Shown here piece by piece: positions 12,351 to 24,336 of a stretch of DNA of 64,000 nt. The translations under genes were made by a program, and so were the position numbers. The first letter of the stretch is position 1; every line of letters starts with the position of its first letter. The notes beneath the pieces are model-generated. The model did not search any database. It was not told where the DNA came from and saw only the letters and a list, made by a program, of their open reading frames with translations. Source of the stretch: Odobenus rosmarus divergens (taxonomy: Eukaryota > Chordata > Mammalia > Carnivora > Odobenidae); NCBI RefSeq assembly GCF_000321225.1, contig NW_004450402.1, positions 2,454,344 through 2,518,343 of the forward strand. Reading direction: 5' to 3'.

Positions 12351-12530
12351 GGGACTGCTGGGTTCAGTCAGTTAAGCATCTGCCTTCAGCTCAGGTCATG
12401 AGCCCAGGGTCCTGGGATCGAGTCCCACATCGGGCTCCCTGCTCAGCGGGGACCCTGCTTCTCCCTCTGCCTGCCACTCCCCCTTCTTGTGCTCTCTCTC
12501 TAACAAATAAATAAATAAAGTCCTTAAAAA
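12351..12530 (+). mobile_element. CAN-SINE, head slightly degraded
   Basis: The head reads GGGACTGCTGGGTTCAGTCA; body and AAATAAATAAATAAAG tail are normal. It lies against an L1 A-rich end, a frequent SINE target. Confidence 0.9.
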
Positions 12531-12884
12531 GTAGATTTAAAAAATTAAATAAGTAAATAAAAAGAAAGAAAGAAATGGCAAGACAGTAAATTTTATATTG
12601 TGTGTATTTTACCACAATTTTACAAATTGGGAAAAAGAGTTTATCCAGAAAAAAGGCAAGGTAGTGATGTGACTTTATGTAGCCGGTACTGCCCTTGGAC
12701 TGTGATCTCTGCTTTGATTCTGCACCTGTAAAGGCCATAGTTGACTCAGTCAAGATCACAACGTTCTGGTAATGAGGAAGGTAACACTTTACACTTTATG
12801 TCCAATATGATCATTTTCAGTTTCCCTCTAAAGTTACCTAAAGGAAGTTACCTTCCTTCCTTTTTCCATATTTTGTCATCACAT

Positions 12885-13870
12885 TCTTCATTCATTGTGT
12901 AGATATTTACGGAGCACCTACTATGTGCAGGGCACAGTTCTAAGCTGATGCTCAGCATTGAAATACTGAAATAGTTCCAAACCAGTTGGTAAGTAGCTGC
13001 GGTCTGCAGCATCCCATGCCCCTCCACACCGGCCACCTCATCTCTTCCCTGGGACATCCCCCACCCTGGACTTCCCCATGACTCAGCATAACAGGAAGGC
13101 TCCATGGTGGCCAGCTTCCAATTCAACTGGTGAATGGCTGGGCCTAACTCCTTGTTAAATGTTTTATCACCTCCCAGACACAGCAATGAACAGAACAGAC
13201 AAGATTCCTACCCTCTAGTCTAGGAAAGAGATAATAAACAATAAATACATAAATGAATCAGATAATTTCTAAGAGTAGAGTGCTATAAAGAAAACAAAGC
13301 AACAAGGGACTAGAGAGTGACTGGGGATGGGGGGAGCAGAGTAAAACTTGAAAAGATGTCTCTGAGGAAGTGACATTACAAGGAATCAGGAAGGCAAAGG
13401 TTTTAGGTAAAAACACTCCAGGCAGAGAGAACAGAAATATCAAGGCCTTCTGGTGGGAATAAGCTTGAGATTTTCATGGTTAGAAGGCCAATGTGATGGG
13501 GGCATCCTGAGCAAGGGGAACACAGAGGTAGACAGGGCCAGATCAGGGAGGATCTTACTGGCATTGGTAAGGAGGTTGAATTTAACGCCAAGAACAGTGA
13601 GCAAGCACTAGACAGATTTGAAACAGGGCCATGAATGACCTAATTTATATTCTTATAAGATTACTCTTAAAATTGTGTGGCAACTGTGATTAAAGAAAAG
13701 CAAGATTGTAAAAAGGAAACGATGTATGATGCTCTGGTGATCATCCAGGTGAACAGCAACAGTGGCTGGAGCTAGGGGACAACAACAGAAATAGAAAGAA
13801 GTATTCTGACTCAATATATGTTTTAGAAGCAGAGCTGACCAAACTTACTGATGAGTATAATATGGGAAGA
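12885..13870 (-). mobile_element. Long L2 LINE relic, 3' UTR, with internal foreign segment
   Basis: GGAGCACCTACTATGTGCAG starts the reversed 3' end; ATGAACAGAACAGACAAGAT, CTCTGAGGAAGTGACATT, ACTCCAGGCAGAGAGAACAG and GCCAGATCAGGGAGGATCTT follow in L2 order. About 230 bp at 12955-13180 do not fit L2 and may be an older insertion. Confidence 0.75.
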
Positions 13871-15966
13871 GGAAACAGGAGTTAATGAAAATGACTACTA
13901 TTCTTTGCTTCGGCAAGTCACCGATGGTAGTCCATTTACTGAACAGGCAACGACTGTGGCAATAAATAGGTTCGTAGAGAAAAGGAATAAAAAGTTCTGT
14001 TTTGCCACAATAAGTGTGAGATATCATCTAGAGACATAATGTGGAGAAACAAACACACAGTTGGATATTTGACCTTAATAATAGGAAGATTCCCCCAGAA
14101 GATTCCGGCTTATCCAAATAGCAACATTTAATACACGTGTAACTTCACGGAGATGTATGTATAATGCACATTACTGACTCCCTTCCTACAAAACTTGTGC
14201 CAACAATTAAATGCATACACACAACACAAAGTAAGGCACCAAATTCTCTTTAAGGAAAGAATAGAATTCTTGGTTTTCATTTTTATTAAGTGTGTCAAAA
14301 AGCTTTCTGGGGAATGCATTCCCAAAATTGGAAAAGAAAATCAATTAGGAAAAAAACGGTACAAGAATAATTACTTTCCATGGCTTCTCTGGACTGTTAA
14401 CAAGCATGTAAGGCAAGCTCGTGCTGCCCTCAGCACTTCTTCAACCCTGCTGAGACTGCTTTTCCTTCATTTGGTTGCATGAAAGTGGTGGAAACTTCTG
14501 CAGCAGATCCAAGCTCAGTGCATCTACTGTGACTGAGCTTCCTTTCAAAACCCTAGAGGTACCACCGATGAAATTAAGGATGACACCAGAAACGGGAAGG
14601 CCGGGCATTAAGAAGGAAAGAAAAAAGGAGAAAGTGGGGAAGAGAGGAAGGAGAGGAGAGAGCAGTGGATGACCTCTTCCTGATGGCAATCCCTTATGAC
14701 AGAGGACTCCCGGAGAACATGCTCACACGGCATCACAAAACCCCTCAGGAAAGACCCGCTTGCTCACGTGGCTTGAATCCAAAGGTTAGTACAGGCTCTC
14801 CGTATTCTAAACATGGTGGCAATTATCAGTTTCAAATGAGTAATAATTATCAACGCAAAGTGAAAAATAAGCATGCCTGCTTAATTCAGCTTACCAGCAC
14901 TTCGCTGAACCTTCACGCCAACAGCCAGCTTTTTGTGCATTGTTTTAAAATAAAAGCAGTAGTCTGTCTGGCACTACAAATAATCCTCGTATCCTCAGAA
15001 TTGGAAGGAAGCTTAGAGGTCATTATAGCCAACCCTATCATTTTACAGATAAGGAAACTAAATAAAGCAAAGAGAGATAAAGTGGCTTACCCATCATCCC
15101 AGAGCCACTTCAGGATGAAAAAATGTTTTTAGTCATGATTCTTGATATTATACCATGCTGCCTACAGAGTGGGAAAGAAAAGTACCACAGGGGATGGCCC
15201 CAGGCTTTACTGGAGCTACATCAGGGGGAGAAAAGATGGGCAGAGCTGGACATCTCAGCCCTGGAAACAAGGCCCCAGGCTGCAGGCTGTCGGCCTGCCA
15301 ATATTCTCAGCCTACACCCTACAATATCTGACAGTCATTCCAACGCCACCTCTGGGTTTTTTCTCCCAGAGCTTTTGGTTTGATGTGGCAGAATGTGAGG
15401 TATAGTAGCTGGTGCCTCCTTCCGTCAAGATCTTCAGAAGGAGGCCATTGAAAGGTCACACAGCAGTGTGCTTCCAGGCTTCAGAGAAGCATAGACCCTC
15501 CCCAAGGATGATGGGAAATGATGCCTCGCTCCCCTGCCTTTACACCAGCATATTTCTAAGTGCATATCACACATGTCCCTAAAAAGCTAGTGCAGGTTAC
15601 AGATGAGTTTTAGCCCTGATGGCTTCTGCCTTCCAAGTTTTTGCCCAATCTCAGTATATATAGAAAATTCTAGAAATAGTCGCACCAAAACTCTGCAGCA
15701 CATTCACGTGGAACTCACATTTTTACATTTTAGTGCTTACAGAGAACAAAATTTCCAATCAAAATTATTTTGGGAAAGTCTTGTCCAGTTCTTAGGGAAG
15801 TTGCAATATATGCAGGCTTTATGTTTGGTTTGCCTACTACAAACACATGTATAGATTAATAAATGGATTGATAAAAATAATAATAACCCTCCCCCACGCA
15901 ATCTACAATTTCCTCTTTTGCAAAAGAGGAACACCTCAACAGTCTTTAAAAATCTTCCACTATACT

Positions 15967-16136
15967 GGGGCACTTGGATGGTTCAGTAGGGTAAGCATCC
16001 GACTCTTCATGATCTCAGGGTTGTGAGATTGAGCCCAGCGTGAAGGCTGATTCTCTCTCTCTCTCCCAGTCCCACTGCCCCTCCCACCCTTCTCTTGCAA
16101 AAAAAAAAAAACAAAAACAAACAAACAAAAAAACAC
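15967..16136 (+). mobile_element. CAN-SINE, first of a serial pair
   Basis: Flanked by ATCTTCCACTATA (15952-15964) and ATCTCCCACTATA (16137-16149). The body is shortened and the tail is a mixed CA/A tract. Confidence 0.92.
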
Positions 16137-16149
16137 ATCTCCCACTATA

Positions 16150-16279
16150 GGGGCGCCCAGGTGGCTCAGGCCATTACATGTCCAACTCTTGATCTCAGTT
16201 CAGGTCTTGATCTCACGGCTATAAGTTCAAGCTCCACGCTGGGCATGGAGCCTACTTAAAAAACTAAATAAAAATAAAT
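16150..16279 (+). mobile_element. CAN-SINE, older short subtype, second of a serial pair
   Basis: Flanked by 16137-16149 and the third target copy at 16280-16292. It has the short TTGATCTCAGTTCAGG body and TGGAGCCTACTTAAAAAA end without the long CT-rich region. Confidence 0.9.
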
Positions 16280-16577
16280 ATCTTCCACTATATATTCTTT
16301 TCCCTAGAAATATTCTTTCTGGATATTCTTTTTTTAAAAACACCTATACAATTGCAGGATCCAAGCTACCCATTTCAGTTCTAAGATTCTCTCATTAGGT
16401 ATTAGGAAATAAAATCTGGGAGTTAAACAGCCCATGGATAGTAGTCCACATTTTCCGTTCCACATCCATTCCCAGGGTGTTAATAATTTTCACCATCTCC
16501 CAATTCCACTGAAAAAGTGGCCTGGATTTTATGTGACAGTGTTAGCATTCCATTGGCCTGATTATAGAAAATAATCA

Positions 16578-16727
<150 letters not shown>

Positions 16728-16824
16728 TTAAAATATACAGAAGGTAAACATCATCTCAACTTCCAAGATGTGTCACAATCAGTGAAATCTACCAACTTTC
16801 AACTTTCATTTCTATGGCATTTGT

Positions 16825-17022
16825 TTTTTTTTTTTTAAATTTATTTATTTATTTGAGAGAGCGAGAATGAGAGAGAGAGAGTACATGAGAGGGGGGAGGG
16901 TCAGAGGGAGAAGCAGACTCCCTGCCGAGCAGGGAGCCTGATGCGGGACTCGATCCCGGGACTCCAGGATCATGACCTGAGCCGAAGGCAGTCGCTTAAC
17001 CAACTGAGCCACCCAGGCGCCC
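16825..17022 (-). mobile_element. CAN-SINE with perfect 14-bp TSD, near exon 4
   Basis: TSD TCTATGGCATTTGT at 16811-16824 and 17023-17036. It has the same sense as CDC14A and lies 139 bp before the exon 4 acceptor. Confidence 0.97.
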
Positions 17023-17164
17023 TCTATGGCATTTGTACATGAGCTTTTGAGGGGTGGAAGATTACTGGCGTTGACTTTTTACAGCCCAATCATGATGCCG
17101 ATTTGACAATAGAAGACATATTTCTCTCCAAGAAGGGAGACATGCAATGGGAAAGAATTAAATT

Positions 17165-17425
17165 ACATCTATTTCATCCATCCCCCCACACCCCTCCTCT
17201 CTGGCAACCACTAGTTCATTCTCTGTATTTATAAGTCTGTTTGTGTTTTTGTTGTTGTTGTTATTTGTTTGTTCATTTGTTTTGTTTTTTAGATTCCACA
17301 TATAAGTGCAATCATATGGTATTTGTCTTTCTCTGCCTTACTTTACTTAGCATAATACCCTCTAGGTCCATCTATGTTGACACAAATGGCAAGTTCTTTT
17401 TTAAGGCTGAGTAATTATTCATCCT
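17165..17425 (-). mobile_element. L1 ORF2/3' UTR fragment
   Basis: AGATTCCACATATAAGTGCA and ATCATATGGTATTTGTCTTT are reversed L1 landmarks, also present in the element at 35293. A GTT/TTG-rich tract lies inside. Confidence 0.7.
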
Positions 17426-18287
17426 TTTTCCTTCCCTGCATACCACACCCACTCCCAGAAAAGTTATCTGTACTTTTCATATTTTACAGTTTATTTTTAA
17501 ATGTGTTAATCAGTCTATTTAACTCAGAGCACCAATACTAATATTAACAGAGCATCAATACTCATATTTTCTTTCTAGAATGTTCTACAAAAAATCCCCT
17601 TTCACTTATCTGAAAATAAATGGTTAATGGGAAAAGATGAACCACCAAAAGGGTGGGATCAGCAGACATCTTAATACAATACATGGATTCAAACAAACAG
17701 TTATTAAGCACCTGCTATATGCCATGCAATATGCTGCACGCTCAAGTATTCCACTAAATCCAAAAATTAGCAACTTGGTATGCTGTATACATGCTAAACA
17801 TGAAAAGTAAAAAAAGCTGTTAAAATGAAATCAAAGTATTCATCAAACTCAAATAAACATAAAACAATGAGAACACTGATGCAACTAAATGAAATCTGCT
17901 CAATTTCCTCACATTCCAAAAGTTACAGCATTTTGACAAATGGTTTTCAAGATACAGATACATAGGTACCTCTTAATATTTGCCTATAAATTCAAACTGA
18001 CTGTAAAAGCAGCTTTTTATCCCTTACACACTGACCACAACCCAGAGAATACCTGCTTTTACAGCTCCTTTTAAAAATGTAAGAGAGCTCAACTACCTAC
18101 CCTTCTTTGTTCACCTGGCTATTTTCTACAAGGAAAAGAAACTCTTCCAACTCTGAGGTCTTTCTACAGGAACTGCAGTGTTCTGGCTTTAATGTAACCA
18201 CAGAAAACATAGCTGTATGTATCCCAGCAATGAGCCTGGAAACCCTCACCATCCCTTTAGGCATTTCTTTCCTAATCAAGAATCACA

Positions 18288-18482
18288 GGGGCACCTGGGT
18301 GGCTCAATCGTTAAGCGTCTGCCTTCGGCTCGGGTCATGGTCCCAGGGGTGCTGGGATCGAGCCCCACATTGGGCTCCCTGCTCCACAGGAAGCCTGCCT
18401 CTCCCTCTCCCTTTCCCCCTACTTGTGTTCCCTCTCTTGCTGTGTCTCTGTCAAATAAATAAATAAAATCTTAAAAAAAAAA
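18288..18482 (+). mobile_element. CAN-SINE
   Basis: Imperfect TSD around AATCACA/AATCACG on both sides; full body. Confidence 0.94.
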
Positions 18483-18724
18483 AATCACGGATTCTGAAAA
18501 TGGCATTGCTCTTTTAAATTGAACTTCAAAAAGTAAGGGTTTGCCTCAAAGTGAGTCTCATTACCTAAGTCCTCATTTCCAGACAGGCTTATGAAAATAC
18601 CCCTATGAAATAAAGCTTTAAAAATACATTTTATTAAATTCAGTTCAGTCAACACACTGAAGTTATCTAAAGACGTCGTCACTATCAATCATGCTGACAC
18701 CTGTCTCCTTGCTTCCTCAATTTG

Positions 18725-19144
18725 TCGTTTGTTTTCTTTCTAAGATTTATTTATTTTTGAGAGAGAGAAAGCACACGAGTGGGGTGGGGGGGGTGAGGGG
18801 GCAGAGGGAGAGAGAAAGAGGAAGAGAAGAAGACCCACCCCGGAGCATGGAGCCCCATGTGGGGCTCAATCTCATGACCCTGAGATCATGACCTGAGCCG
18901 AAATCAAGAGTCAACATTTAGGGGCACCTGGGTGGCTCAGTTGGATGAGCATCTGACTCTTGGTTTTGGCTCAGGTCATGATCTCAGGGTTGTGAGACTG
19001 AGCCATACAAAGGGCTCCATGCTCAGTGGGGAGTCTGCTTGAGATCTCTCCCTCTGTCTCCCTCTCTGTCTCTCAAATAAATAAATAAATCTTTAAAAAA
19101 AAAAAGGGGTCGATGTTTAACCGACTGAGCCACCCAGGCGCCCC
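18725..19144 (-). mobile_element. CAN-SINE split by a nested SINE, perfect 15-bp outer TSD
   Basis: Outer TSD TGCTTCCTCAATTTG at 18710-18724 and 19145-19159. Its two parts (18725-18920 and 19106-19144) join into one antisense element. Confidence 0.96.
18921..19105 (+). mobile_element. CAN-SINE nested in the preceding element
   Basis: Inserted near the head of the outer SINE in the opposite orientation. Duplicated target TCAACATTTA/TCGATGTTTA (8 of 10 identical). Confidence 0.95.
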
Positions 19145-20504
19145 TGCTTCCTCAATTTGAAGCCATTGTCTGCAGGACATTTCCTTTTATTATTTGTTTG
19201 TTGGTTTGTCTGTTGGCTTGTTCTTTCCATTTATTGTTCTCCATCACTAAGTTAGTCTTGATTTACCGAAAGGAGAGTCAAGGCCCTCAAAACTTAAGCA
19301 GATTTTATGGTGTTTGATCCCAAACCTAAAGACTGCCTTCCATAGGCCAGGCACCCACAAACACGAGTCAGGCTGAGCATAAGGACTCAGCTCTTCTGGC
19401 TCCCGGCCTCTCACTAATTACATTACCTGGTTCCCTAAAACACCTGTGGGGAAGAAAATATCCACAACTGATCTGGAGTTTGGATTGTCTGTTTTAATGC
19501 CCTTTTCCACTAAGAATTTAGATTTCACAACAAACTATTGCTATCATTTAATAATGTGGAATTAAATTTATTTTACAAATCCATTCACCAAAAGGGACAA
19601 ACCCACAAGGCTGTGCTTTTATCACCAATAGTCTTTTTGGTTGTTTTCAAACGTTTTGCATTTGCTTGGTTTTTGTTTTTTCACTCTTCTTTGAAAGTAT
19701 ATGGGATATACTTTAGTATACGTTGCAGAGACCATCCTGCAGCAGAAACCATGAAGCTACAGGATGAAATTCTAGACGAAACTTTCTTTTCACTATAAAC
19801 CATAAATTTTTTAAAGTAAATATAATACAAATTAAACTTTTAAGGACTTTAGAAGAATTTTTAAACTTTACAAGCTTTCAGAAATTACATCAGATAAAGA
19901 ATATTCTCGTAAAATACACCTACAAATTTTAACTATTTTAAAATATCTCCTGTTGGAAGCTGTCTATAGGATGGAAACAATTTTTTTAACATCCATTACC
20001 ATACATAATGACAAAATTTTTTTCTTGTGATAAGAACCTTTAAAATTTACTCTCTTGGCAACTTTCAAATATATAATATAGTATTATTAACTATGGTCAC
20101 CATGATGTACATTACAATAACTGACTTTTTAACTACAACTTTCTAATTTTTAGGAAAATCTTTTAAGCTCCTAGCATTTACCTTGCATAGATGTTTTCAG
20201 AATGCCATTGTTTTTCTCAGTTAATTCTCAAAAGCATTACAGTCAAGAAATCATCTGCCTAGTGAAATTTGGCCCGTGTCTCCCAGGTCAGATCACAAAG
20301 TTTGAGTTCTCACTCAAGGAATCAAAACTAATTCACAATAAATGAGAACAGAGAAAACTCTTAAGTCTTACTGGCCTTGTCCTAATTTCCTTCCTGGTCA
20401 CGGCCAGGCCTTCCTCTCATAGGTCACCTTGCCCCAGTCTTACACCAGCAATGCTATCGTAACATAGCAGATATTCTGGTACTGGAATGAAAAATTTCAA
20501 GGAT

Positions 20505-20813
20505 GGGGCACCTGGCTGGCTCAGTCGGTAGAGCATGCGACTTTTTTTTTTTTAAGATTTTATTTTTTGACAGCAAGAGAGGGAACACAAGCAAGAGGGA
20601 GTGGGAGAGGGAGAAGCAGGCTTCCCTCCGAGCAGGGAGCCTGATGCAGGGCTCGATCCCAGGACCCTGAGACCGTGACATGAGCCAAAGGCAGACGCTT
20701 AATGACTGAGCCACCCAGGCGCCCCAAGCATGCAACTCTTGATATGGGGTTCTGAGTTCAAACTCCATGTTGGGTGTAGAGATTACTTAAAAATTAAAAA
20801 ATGTTTTAAAAAA
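20505..20813 (+). mobile_element. CAN-SINE, older short subtype, split by a nested SINE
   Basis: Head GGGGCACCTGGCTGGCTCAG to GAGCATGCGAC, then after the nest AAGCATGCAACTCTTGATAT to TAGAGATTACTTAAAAATT. Subtype as at 22067. Confidence 0.93.
20543..20725 (-). mobile_element. CAN-SINE nested at the ATGCAACT site of an older SINE
   Basis: Target copies AGCATGCGACT (20532-20542) and AGCATGCAACT (20727-20737) flank it. Confidence 0.94.
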
Positions 20814-21136
20814 CGACCTACTACATATTAAAGCATTCCAGAAGAAACAATACAATCCACTGGAGACACCAATGACTCAAGTCCCTTTAGAGAAACATCC
20901 TTGAAGAAAGATCTTCAAGATCTTTCCTGGAGGAACTTACCACGGAGGAAGAGAAAGGCACAGTCTGTAGACAAGAGGACCCTAATTGATGAATGAGCCC
21001 AGTAGATATTTTCTCAGCTTCTGCCCTAATACCAAGAAAACTTCATGCCTCCAAACTGAACTATGTCTTCCTTACTTTGGCCCAATTCCTCTGTGGTTGG
21101 GTATGCTGACCAGGCCCTTCAAGGAGAGCACTTGCA

Positions 21137-21330
21137 GGGGCACCTGGGTGACTCAGTCAGTTAAGTGTCTGCCTTCGGCTCAGGTCATGATCCCAGGGTC
21201 CTGGGATCGAGCTCTACATCTGGCTCCCTGCTCAGTGGGAAGCCTGCTTCTCCCTCTGCCCCTCTCCCTGCTTGTTCTCTCTCTCTCCTCTCTCAAATAA
21301 ATAAATAAAATCTTTAAAAAAAAAAAAAAA
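21137..21330 (+). mobile_element. CAN-SINE with perfect 14-bp TSD, young-looking
   Basis: TSD GGAGAGCACTTGCA at 21123-21136 and 21331-21344, and an intact A15 tail. Confidence 0.97.
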
Positions 21331-22066
21331 GGAGAGCACTTGCAAAGTTAGACCATTACCTCTGGCTTCAGTGGGCTATCTGCTCAATTACAAATGGTTT
21401 TTGCTTTACATGAGAAGTGCGGAGATTACAAAAACACTGTACGTTAACAAAGTAAAGTTAGAACCTGGTAAAACAAATGAATGTAGTCTTAAATATAAAG
21501 GGGAGGATGTCACAGAAGGAATACTAAGACCTCTGAACTATTTGCCTGCTCTGCAGCAAGCCTGCACATGACCAATTACAAATGATAACCTGCAGCCCCT
21601 ATTCACATGTATTTCAGATTTCTATCTAGAAACTACAGTATATAGCCTTCTGAACCTTCTTAACCTAAGCGGACATAGCCAGCCCTCTATAATAATGACA
21701 GCTAACATTTATTGCTACATTCCATCATTTCCTAAAGCATAGAAATAGTACCAAAGGGGTCCAATTTGACCAGACCCAGTGTGATTCCCAAACCAGAGGT
21801 CCTGGGCAAGGCTTAAGAATAATAAGAATTCTATGTTTCTCTTTTACCAAGAGAACAAAAGCTAGGAGGAGCCAGAGAGGGCCTGGCTTATTACACTAGG
21901 CCAATATCTCCTATGTCAGATCCCAGAGAGTTGAGTTCTCTCAGCAAGTATGGTAGATGGAAGAAATCCAGAACTGTCTCACTGAGTTTGATAGTTCGTT
22001 TAAATCTCACTTATAAGGCCACAACAAGTTTCATGGTTCAAAATTTAAATAATTCTCAGGCCAACA

Positions 22067-22162
22067 GGGGCACCTGGCTGGCTCAGTCAGTGGAGCATGC
22101 AACTCTTGATATCGGGGTTGTGGGTTCAAGACCCATACTGGGTGTAGAGATTACTTAAAAAT
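22067..22162 (+). mobile_element. CAN-SINE, older short subtype
   Basis: GGGGCACCTGGCTGGCTCAG to GTAGAGATTACTTAAAAATA, without the CT-rich body. Confidence 0.9.
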
Positions 22163-22173
22163 AGAAATATTAA

Positions 22174-22381
22174 GGGGCACCAGTGCCTGGGTGGCTCAGT
22201 CGTTAAGCGTCTGCCTTCGGCTCAGGTCATGATCCCAGGGTCCTGGGATCAAGCCCCGCATCGGGCTCCCTGCTCTAAGGAAAGCCTGCTTCTCCCTCTC
22301 CCACTCCCCCTGCTTGTGTTCCCTCTCTCACTGTGTCTCTCTCTGTCAAATAAATAAATAAAATCTTAAAAAAAAAAAAAC
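22174..22381 (+). mobile_element. CAN-SINE inserted in the tail of the preceding SINE
   Basis: TSD AGAAATATTAA (22163-22173) and AGAAATCTTAA (22382-22392). The head has a 7-base insertion, reading GGGGCACCAGTGCCTGGGTG. Confidence 0.95.
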
Positions 22382-22519
22382 AGAAATCTTAATAAAAAAG
22401 AAATAAACATGCATTTAAAAAAAACAGAATGGTTGAATTAGTCAATATTATAAAACTTTTCAGAAATAAAAAACAAATATCAATCTAAATTATATTTTAT
22501 TATTATATTTCATCCTGTT

Positions 22520-22700
22520 AACAGGCTGGTTCAGGGTAACCTAGAGGGCTTATTAAAATACAGATTGCTTTAATGATGTACTGTATGGTGACTAACATAA
22601 CATAATAAAATAAAAAAAATACAGATTGCTGCGCCCAAGAATTTTATTTTTAACAAGTTGCTCAGTAATTCTGATGTTGCTGGTCCAGGGACAGCGCACT
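22520..22700. mobile_element. MER5A DNA transposon relic interrupted by L1
   Basis: AGGGCTTATTAAAATACAGA and TGATGTTGCTGGTCCAGGGA match MER5A; the 61 bp between the two ACAGATTGCT copies are a later insertion plus target duplication. Confidence 0.7.
22570..22615 (+). mobile_element. L1 insertion of only ~46 bp with 15-bp TSD
   Basis: Flanked by AAAATACAGATTGCT at 22555-22569 and 22616-22630. The insert ATGATGTACTGTATGGTGAC to AATAAAATAAAA is the extreme 3' end of carnivore L1. Confidence 0.88.
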
Positions 22701-22849
22701 GATATCCGCTATGCTACATAAAAATATGACTGGTCAACCCCTGGAAATGTTTTACATGGCTCCTAAAACACTGTCCATTTGGTCAACTAGCCCCAAAAGA
22801 CATATTTAAATTATCTTAGGAACTCCAAAGCATTCCATAAGCCTTTTAA

Positions 22850-23055
22850 AAGATTTCATTTATTTATTTGTCAGAGAGAGAGAGAGAGAGATGGAGCACA
22901 CGTGCACACATGAGCAGGGGGAGGGGGGCAGAGGCAGAGGGAGAAGCAGACTCCCCGCTGAGCAGGGAGCCGCCGTGGGACTCGAACCCAGGACCCTAGG
23001 ATCATGACCAGAGCCGAAGGCAGACGCTTAACCAACTGAGCCACCCAGGCGCCCC
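22850..23055 (-). mobile_element. CAN-SINE with 18-bp TSD
   Basis: TCCATAAGCCTTTTAAAA at 22834-22851 and TCCATATGCCTTTTAAAA at 23056-23073, one mismatch. Confidence 0.96.
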
Positions 23056-24316
23056 TCCATATGCCTTTTAAAAGCATGTTATAAAAAACACATTTCCCCA
23101 GATTCCTCAGAAAACTGTATCACAATTTGTAAATTCTTGCATTCCAGATGATAACACCTTAGGAAAAGTTCCTTTAATGATTCAGTAACTGAGCTGCCTA
23201 AAATGGCATTATTCCAGCGGTTCAAAGTTCAGAGGCCCTCAGGGGCCAAGAATTTGAAGTGGGTAAGTTGCTAAACTAGAAAAGCATGCCCTATCCCAAG
23301 AAGACTTAGCTTCAACCTCCTACTCCCATGTAGGAATCGGGGCCCATAATCGCATACTTTAATATTTAAGAGAAGCCAAATAACCAGAATTAAGTGGAAA
23401 TTTTCATAAATTATTGACGTTAACCATGAATTCAAAATTTTTAAACAGCATTCATGCCCAAGAAAACATTACTAAACTGAATGCAGCCCATAGGCAACCA
23501 GTTTGCCAAATCTGTGTGCCGGGATACTGTGGCTGAAGCAAGTTCTATTGGTTTTATCGGCATGAATTGAGCAGCTGTTATGTGTCAAAGACAGTGCTGA
23601 ACAATGCGGTAACAAGGGAGCAGAACCTCATTCTCTAGCTTCATAAGCATTCACAGTCTAATGAATATTTGATGCTAACCAAGGGGGAAATATTGACCAA
23701 GGCTTATTACAAACAAAAGAGAACAACTACCTAAGTATGCATTCATAGCAGAGCAAGGACCAACGGAATGATCTTAATTACAGGTACAGTAATTATTTCC
23801 TTAAACAAAGTAAAAAATAATAGATAAAAGACAGAATATAGTACTGAATATCCACCAATTAATATAATCAAACCTATAGAAATTTCCAGATCTGGATTGC
23901 TTACCTGAGAGAGTTTTACCACTGTTATGTAAATCATGACAAGTGTGCAATCTAGCATATAAACGTTTAATGGTACTTGTAAACCAAAGTATGACGACGG
24001 CTATGAGAGAACAATACAAATTAAGATGAGGGTATTGACCCCAGTCAGAAATTTTCTATCTCATAAAAGAACACTATGTGAAAGGTTGCATTCTGGAGGG
24101 CTCACTCTTGGAGAAAAACATGCCACAGCAACTCAGAGAGAGAAAATATCGACATGCTACACGAATCACAAATAGCCCAGGCTATCCTCGAATGATGGTG
24201 ACATATACAAATCATGCAGTTGCTCAGCTTAGGGCAGGAGACCACAAACTACTCAACCATTCAAAAACAAAAGGTGGCACCAGGTGGTGTAATTAAGCTC
24301 AAAGCCAAAACCGGCT

Positions 24317-24336
24317 CGCGCGCGCACACACACACG
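24317..24336 (+). repeat. (CG)n(CA)n alternating tract
   Basis: Twenty bases of strict pyrimidine-purine alternation in AT-rich surroundings. Confidence 0.85.

Noticed and set aside
14665..15132. 155-codon plus-strand frame
   Set aside because: No recognisable domain, no conserved exon pattern, and it runs through an ancient-repeat-like segment near 15000-15110 (CATTTTACAGATAAGGAAAC).
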